A program made the position numbers and the translations under genes. A DNA stretch of 64,000 nt from Caccoplasma intestinavium (GTDB lineage Bacteria > Bacteroidota > Bacteroidia > Bacteroidales > UBA11471). Of the stretch, positions 17,089 through 26,463 are shown in pieces (the first letter of the stretch is position 1; each line of letters begins with the position of its first letter). The DNA lies in the NCBI GenBank assembly GCA_018715885.1, contig DVKT01000051.1, forward strand, positions 1-64,000. Reading direction: 5' to 3'. Under the pieces are notes generated by a model, which saw only the letters and a program-made list of their open reading frames with translations, searched no databases and was not told where the DNA came from.

Positions 17089-18930
17089 TCAAAACATTCC
17101 TATATCATAAAGGCCAAAATCGGGATCTTTCTCGGGCTGCCAAGTACGCACTTTGATAACGGGTCTCTCTGGGTCGTTCAAATCGACCATCAAGAACAAA
17201 TAACCCTGATCGCCATAATTGGTACTGTAATAATCCTGCTTTATCTGAATCCCGTAAAGCTCACCTCCTGTCCCAGCTTTCACCACATCGTTGTTTCCAA
17301 ACCGTATATTGATAAATTCGTTGCTACGGAAACACCGATCGAGATTTCGCAGATATTGGTCTTTTGTCTGGCGATTATACCTTACATATCGGTTGTTCCT
17401 ATATCTGTTCATTTCAACATCACCCGTAACGCGTTGTGTTACGGCTCCGGTAATTATCACCGCATTGTCGTCGAAAATATCCCGGATATAATCGAGTCGT
17501 TTCAAGGCGTAGGCCGTTTTATAATTTTCGAGAAAACTCATCAAAAATATCCGCGACTTTTCTTCCCATACCGAATGGTACAGTATATCTTCCATCGCCT
17601 CTTGTCCCAAACCAAATGCAAGACTTTCTATCCTCTTTTTCTCGTCGAACGTAAACACGACATCTTCGACAAATTTGCGATTATTGTTCCGAAACGAGAA
17701 ACTCATCGGGACACTCCGGCAAATCACCTTATTATCAGCTGCGATAAAACACAACCGAGGAGTATTGATCAATCGAGCCTGGCCGTAAGCAAGCAACTTT
17801 TCGAACATGACCCAACCTTGATCCGTAAAAAGATTCCTGACATTATCATAGTTCTTGTCTCGTACCGCCAAGAGTATCCGATTCATTTTTTCCTCATAAG
17901 GCTCGGCATCATCGCCTTCGATAAAAGTTACGCCGGAAGTCTCCACATCAGATGTTGAGTTGGCATTCAATTCGGGCTCGACCGTCATATTCCCCGCCGA
18001 AGCCACAGATGTTTCCTTAGACGGAACACTTCTCACCCATATATAAGCATCTCTGAAAGCTGTACCTTTCATGACTTTCACGACGCTCTCTATCTCTTTA
18101 TCGGTATGCGCCTCTCCTGCAAATTCGTATTCACACCGGATCTGCAAATTATCCGCAGCCATACCGGGCAGGAGTTCTATCACGCCCAATCCGTCTTTGG
18201 CACTGTAAATATTGCTCCAATCCATACCGTCGAAATAGGTATAATCGAAACTGCTCACCGGCTTTCCGTCATAAGATATGTTCAACACCAACATGCCATC
18301 AACACAATTTTCGGAAGAAGGCTGTTTCGAGATTTTTATCAAAGAAAATATCTTACGTATCTGCTCGGGAATCCAGGTTATCAACAGACACGATTCCCCG
18401 TTATTATCATAAGTTACCTCATGGGAAGAAGGAAGGCTTTGTAAAAGGCAATACGCCCAATAAAAATTTCTCAAAGCCTCGTCGATTTTACATTCCCGCT
18501 GAGCCCGCAACGCAAACGAAACCATATCATTGACTTTTGCTTTACGCGAAGCAAAAATGCGGTCAATATCGACTTTCTTCACAAATCGGAAAACGTGGGC
18601 ATCGGGCTCGTTACTGATGACAAAACGTTCGGTATTCTGTAATGTGGCATTGGAGTAAGTCTGCAAAACCGCCCGGAAAGAACTCTGCGTATCGACATTT
18701 CCACCGGCAATGACATTTTCATCGATTTTACTGTAACGGCTCTCGACAGTTACCGATATTTGCGTTATCAAGTCGTTCAACGCCTCATTATCGGCCTGAG
18801 TCAAAGTTACACCTTTGCCCTCTCCCCAAATATAATCCTTGTCCCTTTTTATTTCCGATATGCTTTGCGCCGAGGCGACTACCATGGTACAAGCTATGAA
18901 AAACAAACAAACTATTCTTTTTCCACACAT
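17089..18930 (-). CDS. Large exported LPP20/FlgT-like hypothetical protein
   Basis: A 613-residue protein with a signal peptide (VVASAQ). The N-terminus (DYIWGEGKGVTLTQADNEALNDLI) resembles the LPP20/FlgT-N domain (W-GEG followed by a helix of spaced Ala/Leu). A central region (about 150-330) and a C-terminal region (about 345-613, with NTF2-like spacing and IQIKQDYYSTNYGDQGYLFLMVDL) follow. The end WQPEKDPDFGLYDIGMF is conserved-looking but unknown to me. It is the first gene of the envelope cluster, with a TATATTTG box 44 bp upstream. The domain assignment is based on motif impression only. Confidence 0.65.
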   Translation of the reverse strand: MCGKRIVCLFFIACTMVVASAQSISEIKRDKDYIWGEGKGVTLTQADNEALNDLITQISVTVESRYSKIDENVIAGGNVDTQSSFRAVLQTYSNATLQNTERFVISNEPDAHVFRFVKKVDIDRIFASRKAKVNDMVSFALRAQRECKIDEALRNFYWAYCLLQSLPSSHEVTYDNNGESCLLITWIPEQIRKIFSLIKISKQPSSENCVDGMLVLNISYDGKPVSSFDYTYFDGMDWSNIYSAKDGLGVIELLPGMAADNLQIRCEYEFAGEAHTDKEIESVVKVMKGTAFRDAYIWVRSVPSKETSVASAGNMTVEPELNANSTSDVETSGVTFIEGDDAEPYEEKMNRILLAVRDKNYDNVRNLFTDQGWVMFEKLLAYGQARLINTPRLCFIAADNKVICRSVPMSFSFRNNNRKFVEDVVFTFDEKKRIESLAFGLGQEAMEDILYHSVWEEKSRIFLMSFLENYKTAYALKRLDYIRDIFDDNAVIITGAVTQRVTGDVEMNRYRNNRYVRYNRQTKDQYLRNLDRCFRSNEFINIRFGNNDVVKAGTGGELYGIQIKQDYYSTNYGDQGYLFLMVDLNDPERPVIKVRTWQPEKDPDFGLYDIGMF

Positions 18931-18973
18931 AAATAAAGCAGCATGAACCTCAACTATATTATTATACTACCCG

Positions 18974-18981
18974 CAAATATA
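18974..18981 (-). promoter_or_regulatory. Putative -7 box of the envelope cluster
   Basis: TATATTTG on the minus strand, 44 bp before the ATG of the 613-residue protein gene. No convincing TTTG at -33. Confidence 0.55.
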
Positions 18982-19033
18982 CAATTTTTATCGAAATTAA
19001 ATTCTTTGTATGCTTATTTTTATTACCAACAAG

Positions 19034-19059
19034 AAAAGCCCTGTCGAAACAGAGCTTTT
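19034..19059 (-). terminator. Terminator after the sugar nucleotidyltransferase gene
   Basis: Stem AAAAGC-x-CTGT/ACAG-x-GCTTTT (19034-19044 with 19049-19059, one mismatch) with loop CGAA. It lies 20 bp past the stop on the minus strand and ends in a U-run. Confidence 0.72.
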
Positions 19060-19078
19060 CCTATGCTAAAATCCTATT

Positions 19079-19978
19079 TTAAAACAGTTTTTCGGGATAT
19101 TCTCCGGCATCGATAAGCGCCCGTATCTGGGCTACGACCGATGGTCGGTCCTCGGCATAAGTTACGCCGAACCACTTGGAAGTCGTATCAAGCACCTTCA
19201 CTTTCGATATACCGCTTGTTATCAAATAATTCACCATCAACGGTATAAAATATTCCGCCTTGATATTTCCCGCATTCTCCCGCAGGAAACGGATAAAATA
19301 ATTTTCGGAATGAATAAAATAGTCGGGCGTAAATCCCCACATATTCATAGAGACAGGGGTATTCTCATCGACAGCGACCCAAGAGTCTCCGTCCTTATAC
19401 ATGACCTTACCGTCCCGTCGTTCGATTTGCGTACGCTCCACCACCGTCGTAAGGAAACCGTCGGCATCGGTTTCGCAGACCCCGCGAGATACCGATCCGC
19501 TCTCCGAGAGCGTATTGCCCACACGATACCCAACCATACAATAGTCATCGTGCTTACCCTCGATATTTTTCAGATAATCGGCAATAACGGCAAAACTGTC
19601 CCGACCGTAAAAATCATCGGCGTTTATCACGGCAAAAGGCTCTTTTATCACATCCTTTCCCATCAGTACGGCATGGTTGGTTCCCCACGGTTTCACACGG
19701 CCTTCGGGCACGGAAAAACCGGTCGGAAGATAATCGAGTTCCTGAAAAACAAGTTCTACGGGAATTACATGAGCATATTTTTTCAATATCTTTTCCCGAA
19801 AATCGTTCTCAAACAAATGGCGTATGACAAAAACAACTTTTCCAAATCCGCCTCGAATAGCATCATAAATAGAGTAATCCATGATTGTTTCTCCGTTCGG
19901 GCCCAAACCATCAAGCTGTTTGAGACCGCCGTAACGGCTACCCATTCCGGCAGCCAGAACAAAAAGCGTAGGTTTCAT
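19079..19978 (-). CDS. Sugar nucleotidyltransferase family protein
   Basis: A 299-residue NTP-transferase-fold enzyme expected to make an NDP-sugar from a sugar-1-phosphate and NTP. The N-terminal nucleotide-binding motif is LAAGMGSRYGGLKQLD (GxGxR with Lys), followed by VINADDFYGRDSFAVI (metal-binding Asp). Two further pieces, KPWGTNHAVL and VSMNMWGFTPDYF, are typical of glucose-1-phosphate thymidylyl/uridylyltransferase relatives, but the substrate is not determined by what I can see. It is monocistronic: a terminator lies downstream and a -7-like TACCTTTG (20022-20015) upstream. Confidence 0.85.
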   Translation of the reverse strand: MKPTLFVLAAGMGSRYGGLKQLDGLGPNGETIMDYSIYDAIRGGFGKVVFVIRHLFENDFREKILKKYAHVIPVELVFQELDYLPTGFSVPEGRVKPWGTNHAVLMGKDVIKEPFAVINADDFYGRDSFAVIADYLKNIEGKHDDYCMVGYRVGNTLSESGSVSRGVCETDADGFLTTVVERTQIERRDGKVMYKDGDSWVAVDENTPVSMNMWGFTPDYFIHSENYFIRFLRENAGNIKAEYFIPLMVNYLITSGISKVKVLDTTSKWFGVTYAEDRPSVVAQIRALIDAGEYPEKLF

Positions 19979-20300
19979 ATCGATATATTTTATTTCGGTT
20001 TATTTTGACACAAACAAAGGTAGGTATTATTCTCCAATAACCTCTATTTGATCTTCTCTTTTTCAAGAAAACTCTTATAATTCCTCGGGAATGGCCGCCT
20101 CATGCCCGACAGGACATCGGCTCCCGGGAAACCGGCAAATTCTCAATGAAAAAAATATCCGAAAACAAAAAAATACTCAAATGTTTGTTTTTTCGAGAAC
20201 GATTTTCTATGTTTGCAATCCTGAAACAAAAAACATGTCTCACTAAAACAATAATGCCTATCGAAAAACAACTACTCTGAAACCAATCTTTAACACCGAA
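19979..20300. other. 322-bp divergent intergenic region
   Basis: Non-coding region between the nucleotidyltransferase (-) and the ECF sigma gene (+). It contains a minus-strand TACCTTTG (20022-20015) and the sigma-gene promoter (20184-20215). I see no tRNA, small RNA signature or convincing ORF; a 69-residue minus-strand frame here runs through the promoter. Confidence 0.6.
20184..20215 (+). promoter_or_regulatory. Promoter of the ECF sigma factor gene
   Basis: TTTG (20184-20187), a 20-bp spacer, then TATGTTTG (20208-20215), a near-perfect Bacteroidetes promoter. The leader to the ATG at 20301 is about 80 nt. Confidence 0.75.
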
Positions 20301-20894
20301 ATGAAACATTTATCAAAACTGTCCGACGAAGAGTTGGTGGTATTGTATTCAGAGGGGAACAACAAGGCATTCGATATTTTGCTTACACGGTACAAAAACC
20401 GTATCTATTCCTATATTTTTTATACCGTTAAGGATAACGATCTCACCGAAGACATATTCCAAGAAACGTTTGTAAAAGTCATCACGACCATAAAACAGGG
20501 CCGTTATATCGAAGCGGGCAAATTTTCGTCTTGGGTAACCCGCATTGCGCATAACCTCATCATCGATCACTACCGGCAGGAACGGAACGAGAACCTCGTA
20601 TCGAACGACGACAGCGAAGAAAAAGACATTTTCAATCGCAAAGAGTTGAGCGAGGGAACTATCGAAGATTCTCTCATCACACGCCAGATACATGCCGACA
20701 TACGCCGCCTCGTCGCCGCGCTGCCCGACAATCAACGCGAAGTACTCATTATGCGCTATTACAAAAACATGAGTTTCAAAGAAATTGCCGACGCTACGCA
20801 GGTAAGCATCAACACGGCATTGGGTCGTATGCGCTACGCCCTGCTCAACATCAGAAAAATGGCCGACGATCACCAAATACAACTTTCTTTCTAA
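20301..20894 (+). CDS. RNA polymerase ECF-type sigma-70 factor
   Basis: A 197-residue sigma factor with region 2 (NRIYSYIFYTVKDNDLTEDIFQETF, split here: YSYIFYTVKDN and AEDI-like TEDIFQETFVKV) and region 4 (LPDNQREVLIMRYYKNMSFKEIA with HTH VSINTALGRMRYAL). A Bacteroidetes-type acidic linker joins them. There is no adjacent anti-sigma gene in the usual sense; a very small ORF follows 72 bp downstream. The gene has its own promoter, suggesting a constitutively made regulator. Confidence 0.92.
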   Translation: MKHLSKLSDEELVVLYSEGNNKAFDILLTRYKNRIYSYIFYTVKDNDLTEDIFQETFVKVITTIKQGRYIEAGKFSSWVTRIAHNLIIDHYRQERNENLVSNDDSEEKDIFNRKELSEGTIEDSLITRQIHADIRRLVAALPDNQREVLIMRYYKNMSFKEIADATQVSINTALGRMRYALLNIRKMADDHQIQLSF

Positions 20895-20966
20895 AAAAGC
20901 AGACAGCATACATACTAAATACTCATGGGCTTACGTTTTAAAAATAAATTCCCAAACGTACAGCCT

Positions 20967-21122
20967 ATGAAAAAAACAACTACTCCTTCTGTCCGTTCCG
21001 AAAAAAAAACGATACCGTCGGGTCCGAGCAACAGTACGTTGATGCTGTTACGATCGGTGGCACGCACCTACTCGGCCAAACCCGTCATACCTTACTCGGC
21101 GGCTCATTACGCATTGAATTAA
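20967..21122 (+). CDS. Small protein downstream of the ECF sigma factor
   Basis: A 51-residue frame beginning MKKTTTPSVRSEKK, followed by LMLLRSVARTYSAK and ending AAHYALN. The first half is basic and Ser/Pro/Thr-rich; the second is a short amphipathic helix. It starts 72 bp after the sigma stop. Position and composition suggest a real Bacteroidales small protein possibly co-expressed with the sigma factor, but I cannot assign a family. The upstream ATG at 20925 would add 14 residues. Confidence 0.5.
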   Translation: MKKTTTPSVRSEKKTIPSGPSNSTLMLLRSVARTYSAKPVIPYSAAHYALN

Positions 21123-21161
21123 ATTTTTACGGAAACTTTTCGTCAATTCGATCGTATCGTT

Positions 21162-21169
21162 TATCTTTG
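21162..21169 (+). promoter_or_regulatory. Putative -7 box of rpe
   Basis: TATCTTTG 26 bp before the rpe ATG, fitting TAnnTTTG. The -33 element is degenerate. Confidence 0.6.
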
Positions 21170-21195
21170 TTCTACATAACAAAGACGTATCTGTC

Positions 21196-21846
21196 ATGAG
21201 CCCGCTTATCGCCCCCTCCTTATTGTCGGCAAACTTCGCCGACTTGCAATCGGATATCGAAATGATAAATCGCAGCAAGGCCGATTGGTTGCACCTCGAT
21301 ATAATGGACGGGGTGTTCGTTCCGAACATCTCTTTCGGGTTCCCGGTCATCGAAGCGATCGCCCCCCTCTGTAAAAAACCGCTCGACGTACATCTTATGA
21401 TTACCCAGCCCGAGAAGTTTATTTCCCGTTTGCAATCTCTCGGTACATACATGATGAACGTACACTACGAGGCATGTCTGCACCTGCACCGCACAGTGCA
21501 AGAAATCAAAAAAGCAGGTATGAAAGCCGGAATCACCCTCAATCCGCATACACCCGTTGCCATGCTCGAAGATATTATCACCGACGCCGACATGATACTT
21601 ATCATGTCGGTAAATCCGGGATTCGGCGGACAGAAATTTATACCCCAATCCATCGAAAAGATTGCCCGGCTCAAAGAGATGATTCTCCGCAAAAATGCCC
21701 ATACCCTTATCGAAGTAGACGGGGGTATCAACATCGAAACTGCCCGCCTCACGATAGATGCAGGTGCCGATATTCTGGTATGCGGACACAGCGTATTCTC
21801 TTCGGGAAACCCCGAAGCCACCATCGCACAAATGAAAGCGATGTAA
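21196..21846 (+). CDS. rpe: Ribulose-phosphate 3-epimerase
   Basis: Interconverts ribulose-5-phosphate and xylulose-5-phosphate in the pentose phosphate pathway. The 216-residue TIM barrel has APSLLSANFADL at the N-terminus, DIMDGVFVPNISFG (metal-binding His/Asp region), VHLMITQP, MSVNPGFGGQKF and EVDGGIN with GADILVCGHSVF, all family signatures. It is preceded by its own -7 box and followed after 110 bp by comEC. Confidence 0.97.
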   Translation: MSPLIAPSLLSANFADLQSDIEMINRSKADWLHLDIMDGVFVPNISFGFPVIEAIAPLCKKPLDVHLMITQPEKFISRLQSLGTYMMNVHYEACLHLHRTVQEIKKAGMKAGITLNPHTPVAMLEDIITDADMILIMSVNPGFGGQKFIPQSIEKIARLKEMILRKNAHTLIEVDGGINIETARLTIDAGADILVCGHSVFSSGNPEATIAQMKAM

Positions 21847-21956
21847 AAACATCGCCGTAATTTGCCAGAAAAACATACCACCGAACCCACAAAATACGGC
21901 GACAAAATAAGACCTATACCCATTGTCGCTCTTCACACCGTCGCCGTTCGCACTTT

Positions 21957-24077
21957 ATGAGACGAGGACTATTCGATGATGCACCATTTATACGTCTTGC
22001 CATACCTTTTGCCGCCGGTATTGCTTTGCAAGAAATCATACCCGATATTTTTCTATGGGTATCTTTCATCATCGGAATCGTCTTTCTGATTCTACACACC
22101 TACTCCCTGCAACATATCGAGTTACGATTCCGCAACCGCTTTTTCTTTTCCATCGCCGCCTGCGCCCTGCTCATAACAGCCGGCGGAGCGACCATGCGGA
22201 TATGCGACCGGGAAAAAATTCCCGAAGAAAATCCCAACTCATTTCGCTATGCAATAGCCCGTATAGATGTCGCCGACTCCGATACCAGCCGAAATATAGG
22301 CTGCCAAGCAACAATCATCGCCCTTGTCCAAGACAGCACGAAAAACATTCCGGCCGAAATTCCGACGATATTACGCATCGAAAACACGCCTCATACAAAA
22401 AAGCCGGAAACCGGAGACCTGATTCTGTTTACCCCCCGCCTCGCTCCTATCGCCAACAAACAAAACCCAGAAGCATTCGACTACGCCACCCTGATGCGAC
22501 ACCGGGGATATATCTACACACAATATCTACCTATCAATAAATGGACTACAATAGGCCATACTGACCGACCGTCTTTAAAGGCTTATGCTGAATCGCTACG
22601 AGATCACTGCCTGAAAATCATAGATAACGGCCGTTTCACTCCTCACGCCCGAAGCATACTGAAAGCTCTTTTACTGGGATATACCGAAGATCTCGACCAA
22701 GAACAAAGAGATTCCTTTTCTACGGCCGGACTATCACACGTCCTTGCCGTCAGCGGATTGCATTTGGGAATCATCTGGGCAGTGATAGCGGCCCTGCTCG
22801 CTCCACTGACATGGCTGCACCTTCATCGGGTACGGGCCGCCATTATACTCGTCCTGCTTTGGGGGTACGCATTCTTAACCGGATTGTCTCCCTCGGTAAT
22901 ACGGGCCTGCATCATGGTATCGGTCGTCCTTACAGGTATCCTCATCGGTCGCAGGGCCCGTCCTATGAACAGTCTTTTTATCGCGGCTTTCGGTATGTTG
23001 CTTTACAACCCGCACTATCTTTTCCAAGTGAGTTTCCAACTCAGCTTTTTATCGGTTTTTACCATACTGCTTTTTTACAAACCTATCTACAACTTACTCC
23101 CTCATAGTAACTACATCGCCGAGAAAGCCGCATCATTATTGTCAGTTTCGGCAGCCGCCCAAATAGGGACACTGCCTCTGGTCATCTATTACTTTCATGA
23201 ATTGCCCTTGCTGGGATTACTGACAAACCTAATCATCGTTCCGCTGTTGCCTATACTGCTCGGCGGAGGATTTCTATGGCTTCTCCTATCGGGTATCGGC
23301 ATAAACATACCCGTACTTACGCATATCATAAACGGTATGGCCGATGGTCTCGACCAATTTTCCCGGCTCATAGAACGATATGACTGGTCCTCGATACAAA
23401 ATATCTGGGTCGAACCCGAGTCTCTCATTCTGTGGTTTATCCTTATTTTCGGAGGTGCTGCCGTCTTTCTATCCCATCAGGTAAAAGGGCTCATCGGCTT
23501 ATTGTCGTTTGTCCTTTTCTTTCTCATTATCGAGACCTTCGATAACCATCCTCCCTTACACAATGCCTTAGTGATTTATCAGGAAAGCGGAGGAACGACG
23601 ACGCTCAATTTTATAGATAACGGAATGAACACGCTATTCCCTCTCGACACATTTCCGCAACGTTCGACCGAACGGGAAGCCCAGCGTTTCTGGATAAAAA
23701 ACGGTATCGATAACATTTCTTTCATTTCCGACTCGACAACCTACGGAAACCTTAGGATAGAACTACCCTACATCGCGTTCCAAAAAGAACGCATTATCGT
23801 TCTCGGCGATGACCGCTGGCAAGAGGTAACTTCGCATGAACGCATGAGCATCGACTATGCTATCGTCGTACCGGGATTCAAAGGAAAGATCGACGATATA
23901 CGGCAAATATTCGATATACGGGAAATCGTTCTCGCACACAATCTGCCCTATTTCCAGCAAAAGTCATTGCAAGAAGAGTGCCGACGGCTACGCATATCCT
24001 GCCACCGCATACGCACCGACGGTGCTTTTATCGCAAACACGACACCCGTTAAAACTCAAATGAAAGACGCAAATTGA
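21957..24077 (+). CDS. ComEC/Rec2 family competence channel protein
   Basis: A 706-residue polytopic membrane protein with an N-terminal DUF4131-like part, the competence core with the signature LSHVLAVSGLHLGII (about residues 258-272) and GLSPSVIRACIMV, and a soluble C-terminal region. It is the DNA-translocation channel for transformation in other bacteria. The C-terminal region has no HxHxDH metallo-beta-lactamase motif visible, so the periplasmic nuclease-like domain is missing or highly divergent, as in many Bacteroidales members. The stop overlaps the convergent TonB receptor gene by 29 bp. Confidence 0.9.
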   Translation: MRRGLFDDAPFIRLAIPFAAGIALQEIIPDIFLWVSFIIGIVFLILHTYSLQHIELRFRNRFFFSIAACALLITAGGATMRICDREKIPEENPNSFRYAIARIDVADSDTSRNIGCQATIIALVQDSTKNIPAEIPTILRIENTPHTKKPETGDLILFTPRLAPIANKQNPEAFDYATLMRHRGYIYTQYLPINKWTTIGHTDRPSLKAYAESLRDHCLKIIDNGRFTPHARSILKALLLGYTEDLDQEQRDSFSTAGLSHVLAVSGLHLGIIWAVIAALLAPLTWLHLHRVRAAIILVLLWGYAFLTGLSPSVIRACIMVSVVLTGILIGRRARPMNSLFIAAFGMLLYNPHYLFQVSFQLSFLSVFTILLFYKPIYNLLPHSNYIAEKAASLLSVSAAAQIGTLPLVIYYFHELPLLGLLTNLIIVPLLPILLGGGFLWLLLSGIGINIPVLTHIINGMADGLDQFSRLIERYDWSSIQNIWVEPESLILWFILIFGGAAVFLSHQVKGLIGLLSFVLFFLIIETFDNHPPLHNALVIYQESGGTTTLNFIDNGMNTLFPLDTFPQRSTEREAQRFWIKNGIDNISFISDSTTYGNLRIELPYIAFQKERIIVLGDDRWQEVTSHERMSIDYAIVVPGFKGKIDDIRQIFDIREIVLAHNLPYFQQKSLQEECRRLRISCHRIRTDGAFIANTTPVKTQMKDAN

Positions 24078-26463
24078 ATTGCCGGCCGGTAAGATAATTG
24101 GGAACGGCATTCTGATTGTTGTATATGTCGGTTACCCAATAATAGGAATTGACATTGGCAAAATCGAGCAGGTTAAATACGTCAAGTCCTATCCAAATGC
24201 TTTTGAAACTGCGGAAGAAAGGTTTCTGCATAATACGATCCTCTCCGCCGGCCAAACGTCGGGAAAGTCCTATGTCTACACGCCGATAAGGCGGCGTACG
24301 GAAATAGCCCTCGGCTCGTCCTTTACGTGGAGCGGCCATAGGAAGGCCGTCGGACCAAATAGCTTTGAGCGAAAAACGGTATTTCGGGAAACGGGGCACA
24401 TAATCTTGGAAAAAGAGGCCCACGCTGTAACGCTGTTCGGTAGGTAACGGAACATACCCCGAAGCGGCCTTTTCTTTTGCAGTCATCAACGAGAGCGTCA
24501 GCCAAGAATCGACCCCGGGAACAAACTCCCCGAAAAGTTTCAGATCGAGACCGGCAATATACCCTTCGGAATTGTTTTCTCCGCTGTACCACACTCTCAC
24601 GTTATCGACCTCATAGGAGATGAGTCGATCGAGTTTTTTATAATAAACCTCTCCGGTCAGCTTGAAAGGGCGATCCATCGCCCGGAACGTAAAATCACTT
24701 CCCAATATCACATGCACCGACCGCTGCGACTTGATGCGGTCGTTCAGACGCACCGTCCAGTTTCCCCGGCTGTCTTGAAGCGTATCACGGAACTCTTTGT
24801 AAAACGGAGCCTGATAATAAAGTCCCGTGGCAAAACGGAATGTCAGCCGGGGATTGAACGCAGGATTGAATCCGACCGAAATACGCGGAGAAACGATGCA
24901 TTCCCTATTATAGTCCCAATACGACAAACGTACCCCTCCGGTAAAATTATAAATACCAGACTTATGTTCGAGCGTATACGTTTCCTGTATATAGGTCGAT
25001 ATGCGATTGCTCTCGGTATCCTGCATCGAACGAAGACTCGAAATGAGCGATATGCCCTCGCCGGTATGCGGTAACGTGTAACCCGACGAATCCCGGGCTT
25101 CCCACTCCCGCATACGATCATGAATGCGCTCCCGCTGATAATTGACTCCATAACGCAACGTATGGCGACCCAATCGGGTCTCGCCTTTCAAAGCCAAAGC
25201 ATATACATTGGCATTCAGCCTATTGCGGGCATGTTCATGGTAAGAACCGTACCCCAACGTACCGGAGCTTTCCTGCGTATCGACCCCATTGGCCAAATCG
25301 AGTTCGTCGAGCCAATACTCGCCCGTAATATCATAAGTAACCTGCTCCCGGGTCGTAAATGCCGATGCCAACAACGACAAATTGGTGAACGCCGACGGTC
25401 GGTAATTGACGGTGAACGCTCCGAAATAGGTTTGAAAAATATCCTGCTCTTTCCCATCGAAATAGACGGTGAACTGGGCGGCCGAAGAAATACTACCGTA
25501 ACGGGTCGTTCGCGATTGCGGAATAAATTTGTAGTTGTTGCTCGATATATTTCCCAAGAAAGCAATATCCCAACGGGAATTTATCTTATAGGTAAGATAG
25601 GTCTGATAATCGAAAAAAAGCGGTTTATACTCACCTTCGGTATCGAGGGTACTGAGCAGGGTCGAATTGGTTTTAAACCGAAATCCATGCAACTGGGAGA
25701 AACGCTTGGTACTGTGCCCTACCGAAGCACTCGCACCCAAGAAACTGCCCGATACCGCCCCTTCAAACGCCTCTGGCTTTTTATAGGTGATGTCGAGTAC
25801 CGAAGACATCTTATCACCGTATTCCACCGGATAACCTCCAGAAGAAAATCCGACCGAGCCGACCATATCGGGATTGATAAAACTCAATCCTTCCTGCTGT
25901 CCGGTGCGTATCAACTGCGGGCGGTATATCTCTATCCCGTTGACATAGACAATATTCTCGTCGAAATTTCCACCTCGTACCGAATACTGCGAACTCAATT
26001 CGTTATTGGAGTGTACGCCGGGCATAGTCGCCAGCAAAGCCTCGATAGATCCCCCCGAAGCATCGGGCATCAATTTCCAATCTTTCGGATCGATTTTTTG
26101 CAATGTCGACATTTGACGACGATACTCCCGTATCTGTACCTCGCTCAATGTACGGTCTTTGTTATACATACGCACCGTGAGCGAAACTTTTTCGGCCGGA
26201 TCTACCAATTTCCGGGTTTCACGACGATACCCGAGATAGGAAAACACCACCTCTACCGTATCGGACGAGGCGATTTTCAATTTAAATTCACCCTTCTCAT
26301 TGGTAAACGTTCCCGTCGAAGCAGCCGGAACGGCCACGGTAACAAGATCCATCGGCCCCCCCTCCGAGTCAATAACTTTTCCCGTTATTTCGACACGACG
26401 TTGCGCTTGTACCGTAAAGCACAAGAAAAGAAAGATATACAACCACAGTCGTCGTAAAATCAT
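24049..26463 (-). CDS. TonB-dependent receptor with carboxypeptidase-regulatory-like domain
   Basis: An 804-residue outer-membrane receptor. The signal peptide (LFLCFTVQAQ) leads into a CarboxypepD_reg-like domain (ITGKVIDSEGGPMDLVTVAV, quoted as GKVIDSEGGPMDLV, ending FSYLGYRRE), then a plug with MPGVHSNNELSSQYSVRGGNFDENIVYVNGIE (hallmarks SSQYSVRGGNFD and VYVNGIEIYRP), and a barrel ending FNLRLSFEF. No SusD-like partner lies nearby, so it is not a typical SusCD pair. The start at 26463 (MILRRLWLY) gives a proper signal peptide; the frame extends 20 codons further. The substrate is unknown. Confidence 0.9.
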   Translation of the reverse strand: MILRRLWLYIFLFLCFTVQAQRRVEITGKVIDSEGGPMDLVTVAVPAASTGTFTNEKGEFKLKIASSDTVEVVFSYLGYRRETRKLVDPAEKVSLTVRMYNKDRTLSEVQIREYRRQMSTLQKIDPKDWKLMPDASGGSIEALLATMPGVHSNNELSSQYSVRGGNFDENIVYVNGIEIYRPQLIRTGQQEGLSFINPDMVGSVGFSSGGYPVEYGDKMSSVLDITYKKPEAFEGAVSGSFLGASASVGHSTKRFSQLHGFRFKTNSTLLSTLDTEGEYKPLFFDYQTYLTYKINSRWDIAFLGNISSNNYKFIPQSRTTRYGSISSAAQFTVYFDGKEQDIFQTYFGAFTVNYRPSAFTNLSLLASAFTTREQVTYDITGEYWLDELDLANGVDTQESSGTLGYGSYHEHARNRLNANVYALALKGETRLGRHTLRYGVNYQRERIHDRMREWEARDSSGYTLPHTGEGISLISSLRSMQDTESNRISTYIQETYTLEHKSGIYNFTGGVRLSYWDYNRECIVSPRISVGFNPAFNPRLTFRFATGLYYQAPFYKEFRDTLQDSRGNWTVRLNDRIKSQRSVHVILGSDFTFRAMDRPFKLTGEVYYKKLDRLISYEVDNVRVWYSGENNSEGYIAGLDLKLFGEFVPGVDSWLTLSLMTAKEKAASGYVPLPTEQRYSVGLFFQDYVPRFPKYRFSLKAIWSDGLPMAAPRKGRAEGYFRTPPYRRVDIGLSRRLAGGEDRIMQKPFFRSFKSIWIGLDVFNLLDFANVNSYYWVTDIYNNQNAVPNYLTGRQFNLRLSFEF

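Noticed and set aside
20100..20309. 69-codon minus-strand frame
   Set aside because: Spans the sigma-gene promoter and leader; no coding features.
21853..21901. CGCCGTA/TACGGCG repeat between rpe and comEC
   Set aside because: 7-bp arms separated by 35 nt and no T-run; probably chance.
25120..26457. 445-codon plus-strand frame
   Set aside because: Antisense shadow of the TonB receptor.
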